Below are positions 9,196-17,868 of a stretch of 64,000 nt of DNA, in pieces. The notes under the pieces were generated by a model. That model saw only the letters and a program-made list of their open reading frames with translations. It had not been told where the DNA came from and searched no databases. Both the position numbers and the translations under genes were made by a program. The stretch is from NCBI RefSeq assembly GCF_000691525.1, contig NZ_JMDW01000008.1:310001-374000 (forward strand). The letters are read 5' to 3'. The number at the start of each line of letters is the position of its first letter. Within the stretch, counting starts at the first letter, position 1. The DNA is from Mycolicibacterium neoaurum ATCC 25795 (GTDB lineage Bacteria; Actinomycetota; Actinomycetes; Mycobacteriales; Mycobacteriaceae).

Positions 9196-10569
9196 TCAGG
9201 ATTCGGGTCTTTCGCAGCGGTTGTGCCGTACCCGTACGAGTAGCTGTACGAAGATGCTCCCCGGGGGGGGAAGCAGCGTCAGAACTGCGCCAAGGAGGGT
9301 CGCACCGACGTCGCGAAGGCTGCCAACAGCTTGGGCAAGCTGGTCCCTTTTGGTCCGGCCGTACCGGGCCATGATTAATGCACCGTCAGCGCTTGCCGCC
9401 AAGATGGCCGCGTCGGTGACCGCAAGCAGCGGGGTCGAGTCCACGATGACGTAGTCATAGCGGGATCGCAGCTCGGTCAACACATTCTTCGCTGCCTGCG
9501 AACCAAGCAACTCGCTGGGATTCGGCGGAACAGGACCAGATGTGAGCACGGTAAGTCCAGGGAATCGAGTCTTCTGTAGCGCGTCGTCAAGAGTGGCTCG
9601 GGCGCTTAGTACGGTGCTGAATCCCACGGTCCCGACTAGGTCGAGGTAGTTATGCAGCATGGGGCGCCGGAGGTCCCCATCCACAAGCACCACGTTGTGA
9701 TCGGCCTCCGCGAGCGAAAGCGCAATGTTGATCGCAGTTGTTGACTTGCCCTCGGACGGCATCGAGCTGGTTACAACTATGACACGTGGTTTCTTGTCAA
9801 CCGCCAAGAACTGCAAGTTTGTGCGGAGCTTGCGGAATGCTTCCGAGATCCCTGAATTCTCTACATCAAACGAAATCGCAGCGTCTTTTGCGCGCTCTTT
9901 GTCTAGGGGGATGCTGCCTGCGACGCCGGTACCGGAGATTTCTTCAAGAACTTCGCGAGACTTAATCGTGTTGTCGAGCAGGTCGCGGAGGACTGCCAGG
10001 CCAATTCCAAGCGCAATGCCTAGTAGGAGTCCAACAGCGATGTTGCGAGTGGCCTTTGGTGTCACCGGGTTTTCGGGAATCGAAGCCCGTTGCTCAACTA
10101 CTACGCGGGCATCGGACGGTGCACCACTCTCCGGGGTCTCAAGTTCGCGGACTAGTTGCACGAATTCGTCAGACAAGGTGTTGGCGATATCTCGGGCACG
10201 GACGGGCGATTCATCCATCACCTCGACGTTGATCAGAACTGTGTCCAGTTTGGTGCTGGCCGATATTTTCGCTTGTAACGTCTCCGCGTCCATGTCAAGT
10301 GCAAGTTTGTCGATTGTCCGTTGCGCCAGCGTTCTGCCCATGATCAGTTCGGCATACGAGCCGACGCGCTCCTGGGAGAACTTGTTGCCCTGATAGGCCT
10401 CGGACACAGACGAATGTGTAGTGGTCGATACGAACAGCCTCGTGTTCGCTTGGTATTGCGGAGTCGTCAATAGGGTGACTGCAGTAGCCGCCGCTACCGT
10501 AGTTAGCGCAACCACACAGATGGAAATCCATCGAGTACGGAGCAACTTCAGGAAGTCCTGAATGTTCAT
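9196..10569 (-). CDS. Wzz/BY-kinase (polysaccharide co-polymerase and tyrosine kinase), tail frameshifted
   Basis: A 457-residue fusion of a Wzz chain-length domain (membrane segments near 13-36 and 177-195, periplasmic part between) and a cytoplasmic bacterial tyrosine kinase. The kinase has Walker A 'SSMPSEGKST' (268-277), Walker A' 'VLVDGDL' (294-300) and Walker B 'YVIVDS' (373-378). Such proteins control Wzy polymer length by cycles of autophosphorylation on a C-terminal tyrosine cluster. Here the frame ends in a basic, tyrosine-free tail after PPP (434-436). With one C fewer in the C8 tract (plus strand G8, 9263-9270) the frame would read SYSYSYGYG and run to a TAG at 9108-9110, giving about 486 residues. 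ATG at 10569 is preceded by AGGGAGAGAGAT. Confidence 0.85.
   Translation of the reverse strand: MNIQDFLKLLRTRWISICVVALTTVAAATAVTLLTTPQYQANTRLFVSTTTHSSVSEAYQGNKFSQERVGSYAELIMGRTLAQRTIDKLALDMDAETLQAKISASTKLDTVLINVEVMDESPVRARDIANTLSDEFVQLVRELETPESGAPSDARVVVEQRASIPENPVTPKATRNIAVGLLLGIALGIGLAVLRDLLDNTIKSREVLEEISGTGVAGSIPLDKERAKDAAISFDVENSGISEAFRKLRTNLQFLAVDKKPRVIVVTSSMPSEGKSTTAINIALSLAEADHNVVLVDGDLRRPMLHNYLDLVGTVGFSTVLSARATLDDALQKTRFPGLTVLTSGPVPPNPSELLGSQAAKNVLTELRSRYDYVIVDSTPLLAVTDAAILAASADGALIMARYGRTKRDQLAQAVGSLRDVGATLLGAVLTLLPPPGSIFVQLLVRVRHNRCERPES
9259..9270 (-). repeat. Homopolymer C8G4 tract at the BY-kinase frameshift
   Basis: The plus strand reads CCCC (9259-9262) then GGGGGGGG (9263-9270); the coding strand is C8G4. 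The tract sits exactly where the kinase frame leaves the expected C terminus. Loss of one base restores a tyrosine-rich tail. It could be a slippage-prone phase-variation tract or a sequencing/assembly error. Confidence 0.8.
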
Positions 10570-10648
10570 ATCTCTCTCCCTACCAGTGTTTGCTCGATGA
10601 CGTTGGGAAAGCTGGATGAGTTGTTCAGATGGACCGTCTCGTCTCGAC

Positions 10649-12496
10649 TCAGCCGGTGCATTCAGGCACCGAAACTACGGGTACGACCGGATCAACCAAT
10701 GGTTGAACCGGCACAACCGCCTGTCCAGAAGTCACAGGTTCAGACAACCGGAAAGTAAGTTCGCCTGCCTGGCCGGGCGGTATTACGACTTGAATCTCGA
10801 AGGTTGGATGATTCCGCTCCGTTCCGGAGAACACCTGTGTACGTTCGCCATTCGCAAGCACACTTTCCAATGTGGCGCCCGGACTTGCGAGCAGACGTAC
10901 CGATGTGAGCATGGTCCCGGCAGTTAGTTGAACCGGCAAATCCGAACTGACTCCGCCCGCGCGCGCCACATAGTCCGGTAATTGCCCAGCCGGCGCTGCG
11001 TTCTTCAGCCGCACCGTGACTGTAGAGTTTCTGGTCCCTGCGACGCATCCGTCGGCGACGTACTCGATCTGACGCTCAAGATAGTAGTCCATCTTGTTAC
11101 CACCAAGATTGTTGATCACCACCTCGGCATATGGACCGGGGTCCTCAGGCACGATGTGTGCTAATGGCGTTTCCTCGAGCTTCTCTTGCTCTGCAGGCAC
11201 TGCACTCCACACAGCGATCCGCCGCTCGCTTACGGCGCGGCCGAGTGCTTCAAGTAGTGCTCTCGGAGAGCCGCTGGCGCCCGTTACCTTCTTCACAACC
11301 TCGCTGGCGATGTCCTGTAGATAGCGTTTGCGCGCGGCCTGGTCGGTGGGAAACCGTGCGTAGGCGGTCGATTCGGTTAACTCAACAACGTTGTCTTTGG
11401 TCACTTGCTCCCCGTCGGGCATGGTCACCGGTCCGACCGCGCCCAGGATGTAGCTCAGGGCGAATGGGTCGAGGGCGATGACACCGTCGACATTCATTCC
11501 GGTCTGCTGTGCCCACATCGACTTCCATATTTGTGCTGCATACGGAAAGTGCGAACTCAGATTGCTATTCCGGAAGTCACCAAACGGGTTGGCATACCCA
11601 TAACTCTGGTTGAACTCTGCGCCCAGATCGATCGGCGCGAAGGGTTTGTCCAACTCGGTGTTGGCGCCGAGTGTGTCGACGGTGGCAACACCATTGTCGA
11701 ATCGCAGGACTCCGAAACCGCCCAGCAGACCGCCAGTCCCGCGCGCCTCCGCGTTGGTCTGAAACGCCATGAAATAGGAACGTGCGCCATCCGCTCCCAT
11801 CATCGGCGGGACCAGCTGAGAGGCCAGGGCCGTGTTCTCCAGCAATCCGGTGATCTGAGCCGTCTGCTCCTGCAGTTGTGTGCGGGCATCGGACAGCATC
11901 GACACGTACCGGGGATCCGAGATTGCCTGCGCCTCGCTGTTCAACCGGGTCGCCGCCTCCGCCAGAGACGTCAAATTCGGCTCCTCCGAGCGCAGCAACG
12001 CGACGTCCACCCGGCTACCGTCCACCAGACGATCGGGTGACAGCGCCGTGCCGGCCTGGGCTGCGGGTTTGAGTACATCGTTGGCGAGGCCGAGGACCAC
12101 ATCGGAGATCTGCTGGCCGGTGCGGAAGGGTCCGCCCACCCACGGGATGGCCGAGGTGACCGTCCAGGGCAGCGAATGCGTCGCGTCGCTGGCGGCCTGC
12201 GCGTGGTACTGGGCATGGTCGACGAAACGAGACGCCGCCTCGGAATCACCATGCTGCAGAGCATCTTTGGCTTGCTGAGCGTTGCTGCGGGCCTGCTCCA
12301 GTGCTGACTTGGCGTCCAGCCCACTTTTGGCCAGCCATCCAACGAAAGCGACCACGATGGCGAGGGTCACCAGCCCGCCGATGATGACGGATCGGCGGTG
12401 TCGTTTCAGCCAGGACCGTGCGTCACCAGTCCTTCCGCGATGTTCTCTCCCTGAAAATTCATTGTCGTCACCATCGACGGAATCATCCTTGGGCAC
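10649..12496 (-). CDS. DUF4012-domain membrane-anchored protein
   Basis: A 615-residue protein with a short basic cytoplasmic N terminus, one membrane segment near residues 37-58 ('VIIGGLVTLAIVVAFVGWLA'), an alanine/glutamine-rich helical stretch after it ('ALEQARSNAQQAKDAL'), and a large extracytoplasmic part. The segment 'MAFQTNAEARGTGGLLGGFGVLRF' near 245-270 is what I recognise as the DUF4012 core. DUF4012 proteins recur in actinobacterial exopolysaccharide loci, but their function is unknown; a surface role in polymer assembly or attachment is inference. GTG start at 12496 has no strong ribosome binding site. It reads toward the BY-kinase, with 79 bp between them. Confidence 0.75.
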   Translation of the reverse strand: MPKDDSVDGDDNEFSGREHRGRTGDARSWLKRHRRSVIIGGLVTLAIVVAFVGWLAKSGLDAKSALEQARSNAQQAKDALQHGDSEAASRFVDHAQYHAQAASDATHSLPWTVTSAIPWVGGPFRTGQQISDVVLGLANDVLKPAAQAGTALSPDRLVDGSRVDVALLRSEEPNLTSLAEAATRLNSEAQAISDPRYVSMLSDARTQLQEQTAQITGLLENTALASQLVPPMMGADGARSYFMAFQTNAEARGTGGLLGGFGVLRFDNGVATVDTLGANTELDKPFAPIDLGAEFNQSYGYANPFGDFRNSNLSSHFPYAAQIWKSMWAQQTGMNVDGVIALDPFALSYILGAVGPVTMPDGEQVTKDNVVELTESTAYARFPTDQAARKRYLQDIASEVVKKVTGASGSPRALLEALGRAVSERRIAVWSAVPAEQEKLEETPLAHIVPEDPGPYAEVVINNLGGNKMDYYLERQIEYVADGCVAGTRNSTVTVRLKNAAPAGQLPDYVARAGGVSSDLPVQLTAGTMLTSVRLLASPGATLESVLANGERTQVFSGTERNHPTFEIQVVIPPGQAGELTFRLSEPVTSGQAVVPVQPLVDPVVPVVSVPECTG

Positions 12497-12516
12497 TCAG
12501 CGCGCTTTCTACATAG

Positions 12517-12551
12517 ATCGGCGCGGACCCACTGAGTGGATCCGCGCCGAT
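12517..12551 (-). terminator. GC-rich hairpin downstream of the secreted-protein gene
   Basis: Perfect 11-bp arms ATCGGCGCGGA (12517-12527) and TCCGCGCCGAT (12541-12551) are separated by 13 bases that themselves contain CACT/AGTG. It lies 29 bp past the stop of the minus-strand gene ending at 12580 and before the DUF4012 start. There is no T run, so termination is likely but not certain. Confidence 0.5.
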
Positions 12552-12579
12552 GAGATTAGCTTCTGGGCAGAGCTCAAAG

Positions 12580-13017
12580 TCAGGCGCAACCACGCCCGAC
12601 GGAGAACGTCGTGGTGCCGTACGGCCCCACCCGCAGCGATGCACCGAAGACGCAGGCCTCAAGGTTGAGGTTCTGGGTGAACCAGCCGTACAGCGGCTTC
12701 GCGAATCCGGGCACCAGGCTCAGCGGCTCGAACGTGAAGACCGGCGAGCTCGGTGGGGGAGTGGGATTGGCGGTGCCGAACCACCAGAGGTTGTTCTGGA
12801 AGATGCCGCGGATGGCCTGCTCCGGCGTGGGGAGGGCGGCCTGAGCGGGCACGCAACTCGGGTCAAGCGAGGGATCGCACTGGGCGGCGCCGACTACCGA
12901 CCCGACCACGGGATTCGACGGCGCGGCGTGTGCCACCGTGACCGGTGTGAGCGTTGCTGCGGCGGCCAGTGCGCCGGCCGCCAGGCCCATGCTCACCTTG
13001 CGTGAAACTGCTGACAT
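12580..13017 (-). CDS. Small secreted protein of unknown function
   Basis: About 145 residues. The N terminus 'MSAVSRKVSMGLAAGALAAA' continues into a hydrophobic stretch ending 'VTVAHA|APSN', a clear Sec signal peptide with cleavage near residue 31. The mature part is short, proline- and aromatic-rich ('GIFQNNLWWFGTANPTPPP') and has four cysteines, in 'AQCDPSLDPSCVP' and near the C terminus ('EACVFG', 'GRGCA'), suggesting two disulfides outside the cell. ATG at 13017 is chosen because GGGGGAG lies just upstream (13020-13026) and only this start exposes the signal peptide. I do not recognise the family and give no function. Confidence 0.75.
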   Translation of the reverse strand: MSAVSRKVSMGLAAGALAAAATLTPVTVAHAAPSNPVVGSVVGAAQCDPSLDPSCVPAQAALPTPEQAIRGIFQNNLWWFGTANPTPPPSSPVFTFEPLSLVPGFAKPLYGWFTQNLNLEACVFGASLRVGPYGTTTFSVGRGCA

Positions 13018-13580
13018 TTCTCCCCCTTGGATGGGCCTTTGAGTTGCGGAAAGCATGTCAGATTGGGAACGTCCTGTCAACACGTTTTCGCAGGTTGCAC
13101 CGCTACATTGTCGCAGCTGGCAACTGTTTACAGGGTTCATGCGGATGTAACCGATCGGCGGCAAAAATTGCATACGCAACCGTCGCCAGTGGCCGTCCGG
13201 CGAGTTCGATCCGAGTCGAATATTCCCCCTCGAAAAGTTTGCCAGCCGGGAGCGCGCGTACAGTGGCCTTCGAGTTAGCTGTGATTGCAACCACACGTCG
13301 TGTTGCGGCAGCAGGTCAGCTGATTTGTCCAGTACGGGGACTCGCGGTGCCGTGATCGCTGTCGGACCGAAATTTGGGTCCGCAGTAGCCGTTTCTGCAG
13401 CTTGTCGTCGAGTGGTAGCGGGGCCGTCTGGATATTGACGTTGCTGTTCATTAAAGGTCGGGTCATGCTGCCCAGCCGCGGAGGCCCCCCGCCGTTCGCT
13501 CAGAACCCCAATTGTTGCGGCCGACCGTGCCGACGAGCCCACGTGAGCGTGCCGATGCCGCTGCGTGATTCGGCGAGATC
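13018..13580. other. 563-bp intergenic region, no gene seen
   Basis: It separates the start of the secreted-protein gene from the 3' end of the EEP-family gene; both are on the minus strand, so the right part is a downstream region and the left part should carry the secreted-protein promoter. The frames here are short and lack sensible starts. The one structure I see is an inverted repeat CGGACC-N8-GGTCCG at 13363-13382. Nothing else was recognised. Confidence 0.6.
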
Positions 13581-14516
13581 TCAGTCCACGACCACGGTTG
13601 CGGCCACCGCGCGGTGGTCCGAACCCGCCACGGCGACCGCCCGAATCGCCGTCACGGTTGCCTTGCGGGTCAGCACATGGTCGAGCGCCAACATCGGTGG
13701 GATGCCGTAACGGCGTAGATGGTTGGGATAGGTACGTATCCGCCCGGCGCCGGCCTGGGCGGCACCGCTGCGGTAACCGCCACTACCTAATAGGCGACGG
13801 AACTCCACGACATCGGGGGTGGCGTTGAGATCGCCCCCGGCGATCACCGGTCCGGTCGCCGGCAGCTCGCGCAATGTCGGGCCGAGCCGCACGATATCCG
13901 CGCGCCACGACGGGAACGCCGAGCGCGGCGGCGGCATGTGGGTGGAGATGAACGTCGGTTCGGCATCGGTGCCCGGCAGCCGAACCCGTGCCCATAAGAA
14001 CCCACGGGTGAAGCTCCCGTCGGCGCCGGACGCCGTGATCGGATAGCGGCTCCACAATCCCACCCCGGACGCACGCTCCTTCGGGCGCTGCTCGCAGTGC
14101 GGAAAGTCTTGTGCCAGTGCGCTCGAGAGCGCCTCGGCCAATTCCGGCGTCAGCTCCTGCACCGCGATCACATCGGCATGCTCACGGGCCAGCCGGGCCA
14201 CGGCCTCCGGGTCGGCCTTGCCCATCAGCAGGTTCGCCGAGACGAAGCGCACCGACACACCGTCCTCGGGCCGCGGACTGCGTCCCCGCAACGGAAGCAG
14301 GAAGGCGATGGCAGCTGTGGTCGCAACGGCGGCGACGGCGGCCGGCACCCAGTGCCTGCCGAGCGTGAACATGACAGCCGCCGCCGGCGCACCGAGCATC
14401 AGATATGGCGACAATGCCGCCATCGCGAGCAGCAGCCGAGCTGCAGCGGGCACCGACCGTGCGACCGCGGCGATCACTGCGCACAACAGCAACAGCGAGC
14501 CGAGTAACAGCGTCAT
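13581..14516 (-). CDS. Endonuclease/exonuclease/phosphatase (EEP) family protein, membrane-anchored
   Basis: A 311-residue protein. Residues 1-75 form about three hydrophobic helices, followed by an EEP (DNase I-like) domain with the family landmarks 'VRFVSANLLMG', 'DVIAVQELTPE' (metal-binding Glu), 'GVGLWSRYPI', 'STHMPPP', 'IAGGDLNATPDV' (catalytic Asp/Asn) and a C-terminal 'GSDHRAVAAT' (catalytic His). The active site should face outside the cytoplasm. Substrates in this superfamily range from nucleic acids to phosphoinositides and sphingolipids, so a phosphodiesterase acting on an envelope lipid or extracellular nucleic acid is possible; the sequence does not say which. Confidence 0.8.
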   Translation of the reverse strand: MTLLLGSLLLLCAVIAAVARSVPAAARLLLAMAALSPYLMLGAPAAAVMFTLGRHWVPAAVAAVATTAAIAFLLPLRGRSPRPEDGVSVRFVSANLLMGKADPEAVARLAREHADVIAVQELTPELAEALSSALAQDFPHCEQRPKERASGVGLWSRYPITASGADGSFTRGFLWARVRLPGTDAEPTFISTHMPPPRSAFPSWRADIVRLGPTLRELPATGPVIAGGDLNATPDVVEFRRLLGSGGYRSGAAQAGAGRIRTYPNHLRRYGIPPMLALDHVLTRKATVTAIRAVAVAGSDHRAVAATVVVD

Positions 14517-14555
14517 TGACTACGGACTGATGTCGCCGTCGCGGGGCAGGCGGGA

Positions 14556-15440
14556 CTACGGCTTGACGTAGGTGACCAGGCTGACGTCGAGCGCCTCGTC
14601 GACGTAGTAGTACTGGCAACCGGTGAGGTAGCGCATGTAGTCGTTGTAGTGCTGCTCGCCGGCCGCGGCGATGGCTTGATCCTTGTTGTGCTCCAGGCGC
14701 GCGGCCCAAATGCCGAGGGTCTTGATGTAGTGATTACGCAGCGACAGCACCTCGGTAACGGTGAAGCCGGCCTTCTCGCCGTGTTCCACCAGCATCTTGG
14801 TGCTCGGGATCCGGCCGCCGGGGAAGATCACCTCGGCCATGAACTTCGCGAACCGGGCCAGCTCGAAGGTGAGCTTCTTGCCGCGCGCGCGCAGATCGTC
14901 GGGGTGGTACCCGCAGCTGCTCTGGATGGTCATCCGGCCGCCGGAGGGCAGAATGTCGAAGCTGTTCTTGAAGAACTCGTCGAAGCGCTCGAACCCGAAG
15001 TGTTCGATGGCCTCGATCGACACGATGGCGTCGACGGGAGAGTGGAACTGCTCCCAGCCTTCCAGCCGCACATCGAAGGTGCGCTCGGAATCGATGGAGC
15101 TGAGCAGCTGATTGCAGTACGCCTGCTGATTCTTGCTGAGCGTCAGACCGATGACGTTGACGTCGTACTTCTCCATGGCGCGCTGCAGCGTGAGCCCCCA
15201 TCCGCAGCCGACCTCCAACAACGTCTGGCCGGGCTGGAGGTTCAGCCGGTCCAGGTGCTGGTCGACATTGGCGATCTGGGCCTCGGACAGCGTGACGCTG
15301 GGTCCGGTGAAGAAGGCGCTGCTGTACTTGCGCGTCGGGTCCTGGAAGACGCCGAAGAAATCATCGGACAAATCGTAATGAGCCTGGATGTCCTCGAAAT
15401 GCGGCCGCATGTCCGTGGTGCCGCTCGACTTGTCAGACAT
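14556..15440 (-). CDS. mmaA4: Mycolic acid methyltransferase, MmaA4/Hma-like
   Basis: About 294 residues, SAM-dependent methyltransferase of the cyclopropane mycolate synthase family. It has '[16 protein letters not shown]' at the N terminus, SAM loop 'EVGCGWG', '[10 protein letters not shown]', 'SIEAIEHFG' and a C-terminal '[18 protein letters not shown]'. That C terminus and 'MTIQSS..YHP' resemble M. tuberculosis MmaA4 (hydroxymycolate synthase) more than the cyclopropanating members, and the position near lipG agrees. Expected role: methylation/hydroxylation of meromycolate chains on the FAS-II carrier, leading to oxygenated mycolates. The cysteine that helps hold the active-site carbonate (Cys35 in CmaA1) is Ser41 here (KYSSAFF). 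ATG at 15440 fits the family N terminus; the longer frame to 15515 has no support. Confidence 0.8.
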   Translation of the reverse strand: MSDKSSGTTDMRPHFEDIQAHYDLSDDFFGVFQDPTRKYSSAFFTGPSVTLSEAQIANVDQHLDRLNLQPGQTLLEVGCGWGLTLQRAMEKYDVNVIGLTLSKNQQAYCNQLLSSIDSERTFDVRLEGWEQFHSPVDAIVSIEAIEHFGFERFDEFFKNSFDILPSGGRMTIQSSCGYHPDDLRARGKKLTFELARFAKFMAEVIFPGGRIPSTKMLVEHGEKAGFTVTEVLSLRNHYIKTLGIWAARLEHNKDQAIAAAGEQHYNDYMRYLTGCQYYYVDEALDVSLVTYVKP

Positions 15441-15933
15441 AGAGGTGGCCTGCCCTTCTCGGTGGGTTCCGACTACGCCGTCCACCACATCACGGGTGCC
15501 CACTTGTGTGGGCACCCTACTCGCCGCGAATCCGGTCCCCCAGGAACTCCGCAGCGTGTCTCTTCAAAACGGATGTGATCGCCATCGCGCCGTTGCTCAT
15601 GGCGATCCTGCTTTACTCGACTCTATCGTCCGCGACGGCCGATCCCGTGCGGATGGTGGATATGTGTCCTGTGGTGCGCTGCGCGGACGTCATTGCGGAA
15701 AAGGGTTGTCGCGCGCCGTTTTCGCGCCTGCAATGCAGGTGGGGAGCAAATTGTCCGGGCTGTCAGTGCCTTTGCTGAAACCACACCTGATCGACGGTGC
15801 GAGCCTGCTGACCTGCTCTGCCACGTTTCGCTATTCAGTGGTCCCGACGCGCGGTCGAGCGGGCAGCAAGTTTGCCCCATACGTGATTGATCTTGATTTA
15901 CAACAGCTTTCACCGCGCCCATCGGGGCACGGC
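15441..15933. other. 493-bp intergenic region upstream of the MmaA4-like gene
   Basis: It lies between two minus-strand methyltransferase genes and should hold the promoter of the downstream (lower-coordinate) one. A perfect 10-bp inverted repeat with a 4-base loop is seen at 15494-15517. No convincing gene: the frames that cross it are antisense extensions. Confidence 0.6.
15494..15517 (-). promoter_or_regulatory. Perfect inverted repeat 54 bp upstream of the MmaA4-like start
   Basis: GGGTGCCCAC-ttgt-GTGGGCACCC forms a 24-bp perfect palindrome-like hairpin ending 54 bp before the ATG at 15440. It may be a leader hairpin or a regulator-binding site. No regulator gene adjoins it. Confidence 0.4.
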
Positions 15934-16803
15934 TCACTTGACCATCGTGAACTGGTTGACGTCGATGTAGCCGGTGCGGAAACCGTTCGCGCAGCCGGTG
16001 AGGTACTTCATGTAGCGCTGATAGACCTCTTCGGACTGGATCTCCACTGCCTGATCATGATGCGCTTCGAGCGCCTCGGCCCACAGATCCAGCGTGCGCG
16101 CGTAATGCGGCTGCAGCGACTGGCGTCTGGTCACCGTGAACCCGGCGGGCACCGCATGCTCCTCGACCTTCTCGATCGAGGGAAGTCGACCGCCCGGGAA
16201 GATCTCGGTCAGGATGAACTTCACGAACCGCGCGATCTCGAAGGTCAGTGGGATGCCCTCGTCGATCATCTGCTGAAAAGGCTTGCCGCAGATCGTGTGC
16301 AGCAGCATGACACCGTCGTCGGGCAGCACGCTGTAGGCCATCTCGAAGAAGTCGTCATAGCGCTCGAAGCCGAAATGCTCGAAAGCCCCGATCGACACGA
16401 TGCGGTCGACGGGCTCGTCGAATTCTTCCCAGCCCTTGAGGTACACCCGCTTGTCCCTGGTGGACTCCGATTTGTCGAACTCGGCTTCCACGTGGGCTTT
16501 CTGGTTCTCGCTGAGCGTCAAACCGATGACGTTGACGTCATAGCGCTCCAGTGCGCGCGTCATCGTCGCGCCCCACCCGCACCCGACGTCGAGCAGCGTC
16601 ATGCCTGGTTCGAGCCCCAGTTTGCCCAGTGACAGATCGATCTTGGCCAACTGCGCCTCGTGCAACGTCATATCGTCGCGCTCGAAATAAGCACAGCTGT
16701 ATGTCCTGGTCGGATCCAGAAACAGAGCAAAAAAGTCATCTGACAGGTCGTAATGCGCCTGCACGTCCGAGAAATGCGGTTCGAGCTTCTTGCGTCCGGT
16801 CAA
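15934..16803 (-). CDS. Cyclopropane mycolic acid synthase family protein (MmaA2/PcaA-like)
   Basis: About 289 residues. It carries '[16 protein letters not shown]', 'YSCAYFERDDMTL' with the carbonate-site cysteine conserved, SAM loop 'LDVGCGWGATM', 'VIGLTLSENQ', 'SIGAFEHFG', 'RQSLQPHYARTLDLWAEAL', and ends 'YIDVNQFTMVK'. These features fit the cyclopropanating group (MmaA2, PcaA, CmaA) rather than MmaA4. It should add a methylene bridge across a cis double bond of meromycolates. TTG at 16803 is preferred because GGTGGGGA lies 8 bases upstream and the product then starts as in the family; an in-frame ATG at 16845 would add 14 residues. In M. tuberculosis the mmaA cluster sits likewise beside lipG. 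Confidence 0.85.
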   Translation of the reverse strand: MTGRKKLEPHFSDVQAHYDLSDDFFALFLDPTRTYSCAYFERDDMTLHEAQLAKIDLSLGKLGLEPGMTLLDVGCGWGATMTRALERYDVNVIGLTLSENQKAHVEAEFDKSESTRDKRVYLKGWEEFDEPVDRIVSIGAFEHFGFERYDDFFEMAYSVLPDDGVMLLHTICGKPFQQMIDEGIPLTFEIARFVKFILTEIFPGGRLPSIEKVEEHAVPAGFTVTRRQSLQPHYARTLDLWAEALEAHHDQAVEIQSEEVYQRYMKYLTGCANGFRTGYIDVNQFTMVK

Positions 16804-16898
16804 TTCTGTTTCCCCACCGCGACCTGCTGCGTCCCCCCAGGTCATCGTTGACCCGGCCTTTGCGGCGACTCTACGCGTTGAACGAGCGCAGGCCGAAC

Positions 16899-17795
16899 TT
16901 ATGCGGAAAAGTTTGCTTTGAGTGTACCGACGATATCGTCCCAGAGCGGTTCGGGCAGTTCGTGGCCCATCCCGTCGAATAGCACCAGCCTTGCTCCGGG
17001 AATCGCCCGTGCGATGGCTCGGCCACCGGACGGGCGCATCAGCTTGTCGGCCTTGCCGTGGATGACCACCGTAGGTGCGGTGATTTGTCGGTCATAGGCC
17101 AGCAGACTGCCGCTGCCCATGATCGCGGCGAACTGCCTGCCGACCCCGGCCGGGTAGTACGAGCGGTCGTAGCTTTCGGCGGCCTCGGCCCGTAGCTGTT
17201 CGTCGGATTTGGGATACCCGGGGCTGCCGATGATCTTGGAAACGCGAACCGTATTGGCGATGACGCCCTCGCGGCTGGTGTCGGCCGGCTTGGACAGCAG
17301 CGTCAGCAGCTGGCGCGGACCCGGCGGCGGTAGGAAGGACTGATTGTTGCTGGAGAAGATGACGGCCAGCGACCGCGTGCGGGCGGCATGCCGGGCGGCG
17401 AACACCTGGGCGATCATGCCGCCCATCGACGCCCCGACGATGTTCGCGCGCTCGATCTGGAGATGATCCAGCAGCCCTGCCGCGTCATCGGCCATGTCCT
17501 CAAGGGTGTATCCGGCCGGACTCTTCATCCCCGCCAGCGACCGGGCCATCCTGGGGACCAGCGGCGCACCGCTGCGGGCATGGGGCAGCTTCGACGAGAG
17601 CCCGACGTCGCGATTGTCGAATCGGATGACGCGCAGCCCCTGATCCACCAACTTCTGGCAGAACTCGTTGCGCCACAACACCATCTGCGCACCGAGACCC
17701 ATGATCAACAGCACTGCCGGATGGTCCGGGTCGCCCATGTCGTCGTAGACGATGTCCAGTTCGCCCGCGCGCGCGACACCCGTACGAAATCGCAT
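16899..17795 (-). CDS. lipG: Alpha/beta hydrolase LipG
   Basis: 298 residues, the length I recall for M. tuberculosis LipG (Rv0646c). Alpha/beta-hydrolase landmarks: 'LLIMGLGAQMVLW' oxyanion-hole region, nucleophile elbow 'GASMGG', an acid region 'VIHGKADKLMRP', and the catalytic histidine in 'FDGMGHELPEP'. LipG homologues act as esterases/phospholipases on acyl chains; the gene lies beside mycolate-modifying genes, but a role in mycolate metabolism is inference. ATG at 17795 is chosen because GGAGG stands just upstream in 'ctggaggtcaggt'; the frame extends to 17840 without a better site. Confidence 0.85.
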   Translation of the reverse strand: MRFRTGVARAGELDIVYDDMGDPDHPAVLLIMGLGAQMVLWRNEFCQKLVDQGLRVIRFDNRDVGLSSKLPHARSGAPLVPRMARSLAGMKSPAGYTLEDMADDAAGLLDHLQIERANIVGASMGGMIAQVFAARHAARTRSLAVIFSSNNQSFLPPPGPRQLLTLLSKPADTSREGVIANTVRVSKIIGSPGYPKSDEQLRAEAAESYDRSYYPAGVGRQFAAIMGSGSLLAYDRQITAPTVVIHGKADKLMRPSGGRAIARAIPGARLVLFDGMGHELPEPLWDDIVGTLKANFSA

Positions 17796-17868
17796 ACCTG
17801 ACCTCCAGTTCGCCCGCATGCTCAGCGCAGCGAGCGTCAATGCCGTTACGGCGGTGAGACTTTGGGTG

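Noticed and set aside
12517..12551. Hairpin near the DUF4012 start considered as a further DUF559-type palindrome
   Set aside because: Different arms and size, no DUF559 gene nearby, and its place fits a terminator of the secreted-protein gene.
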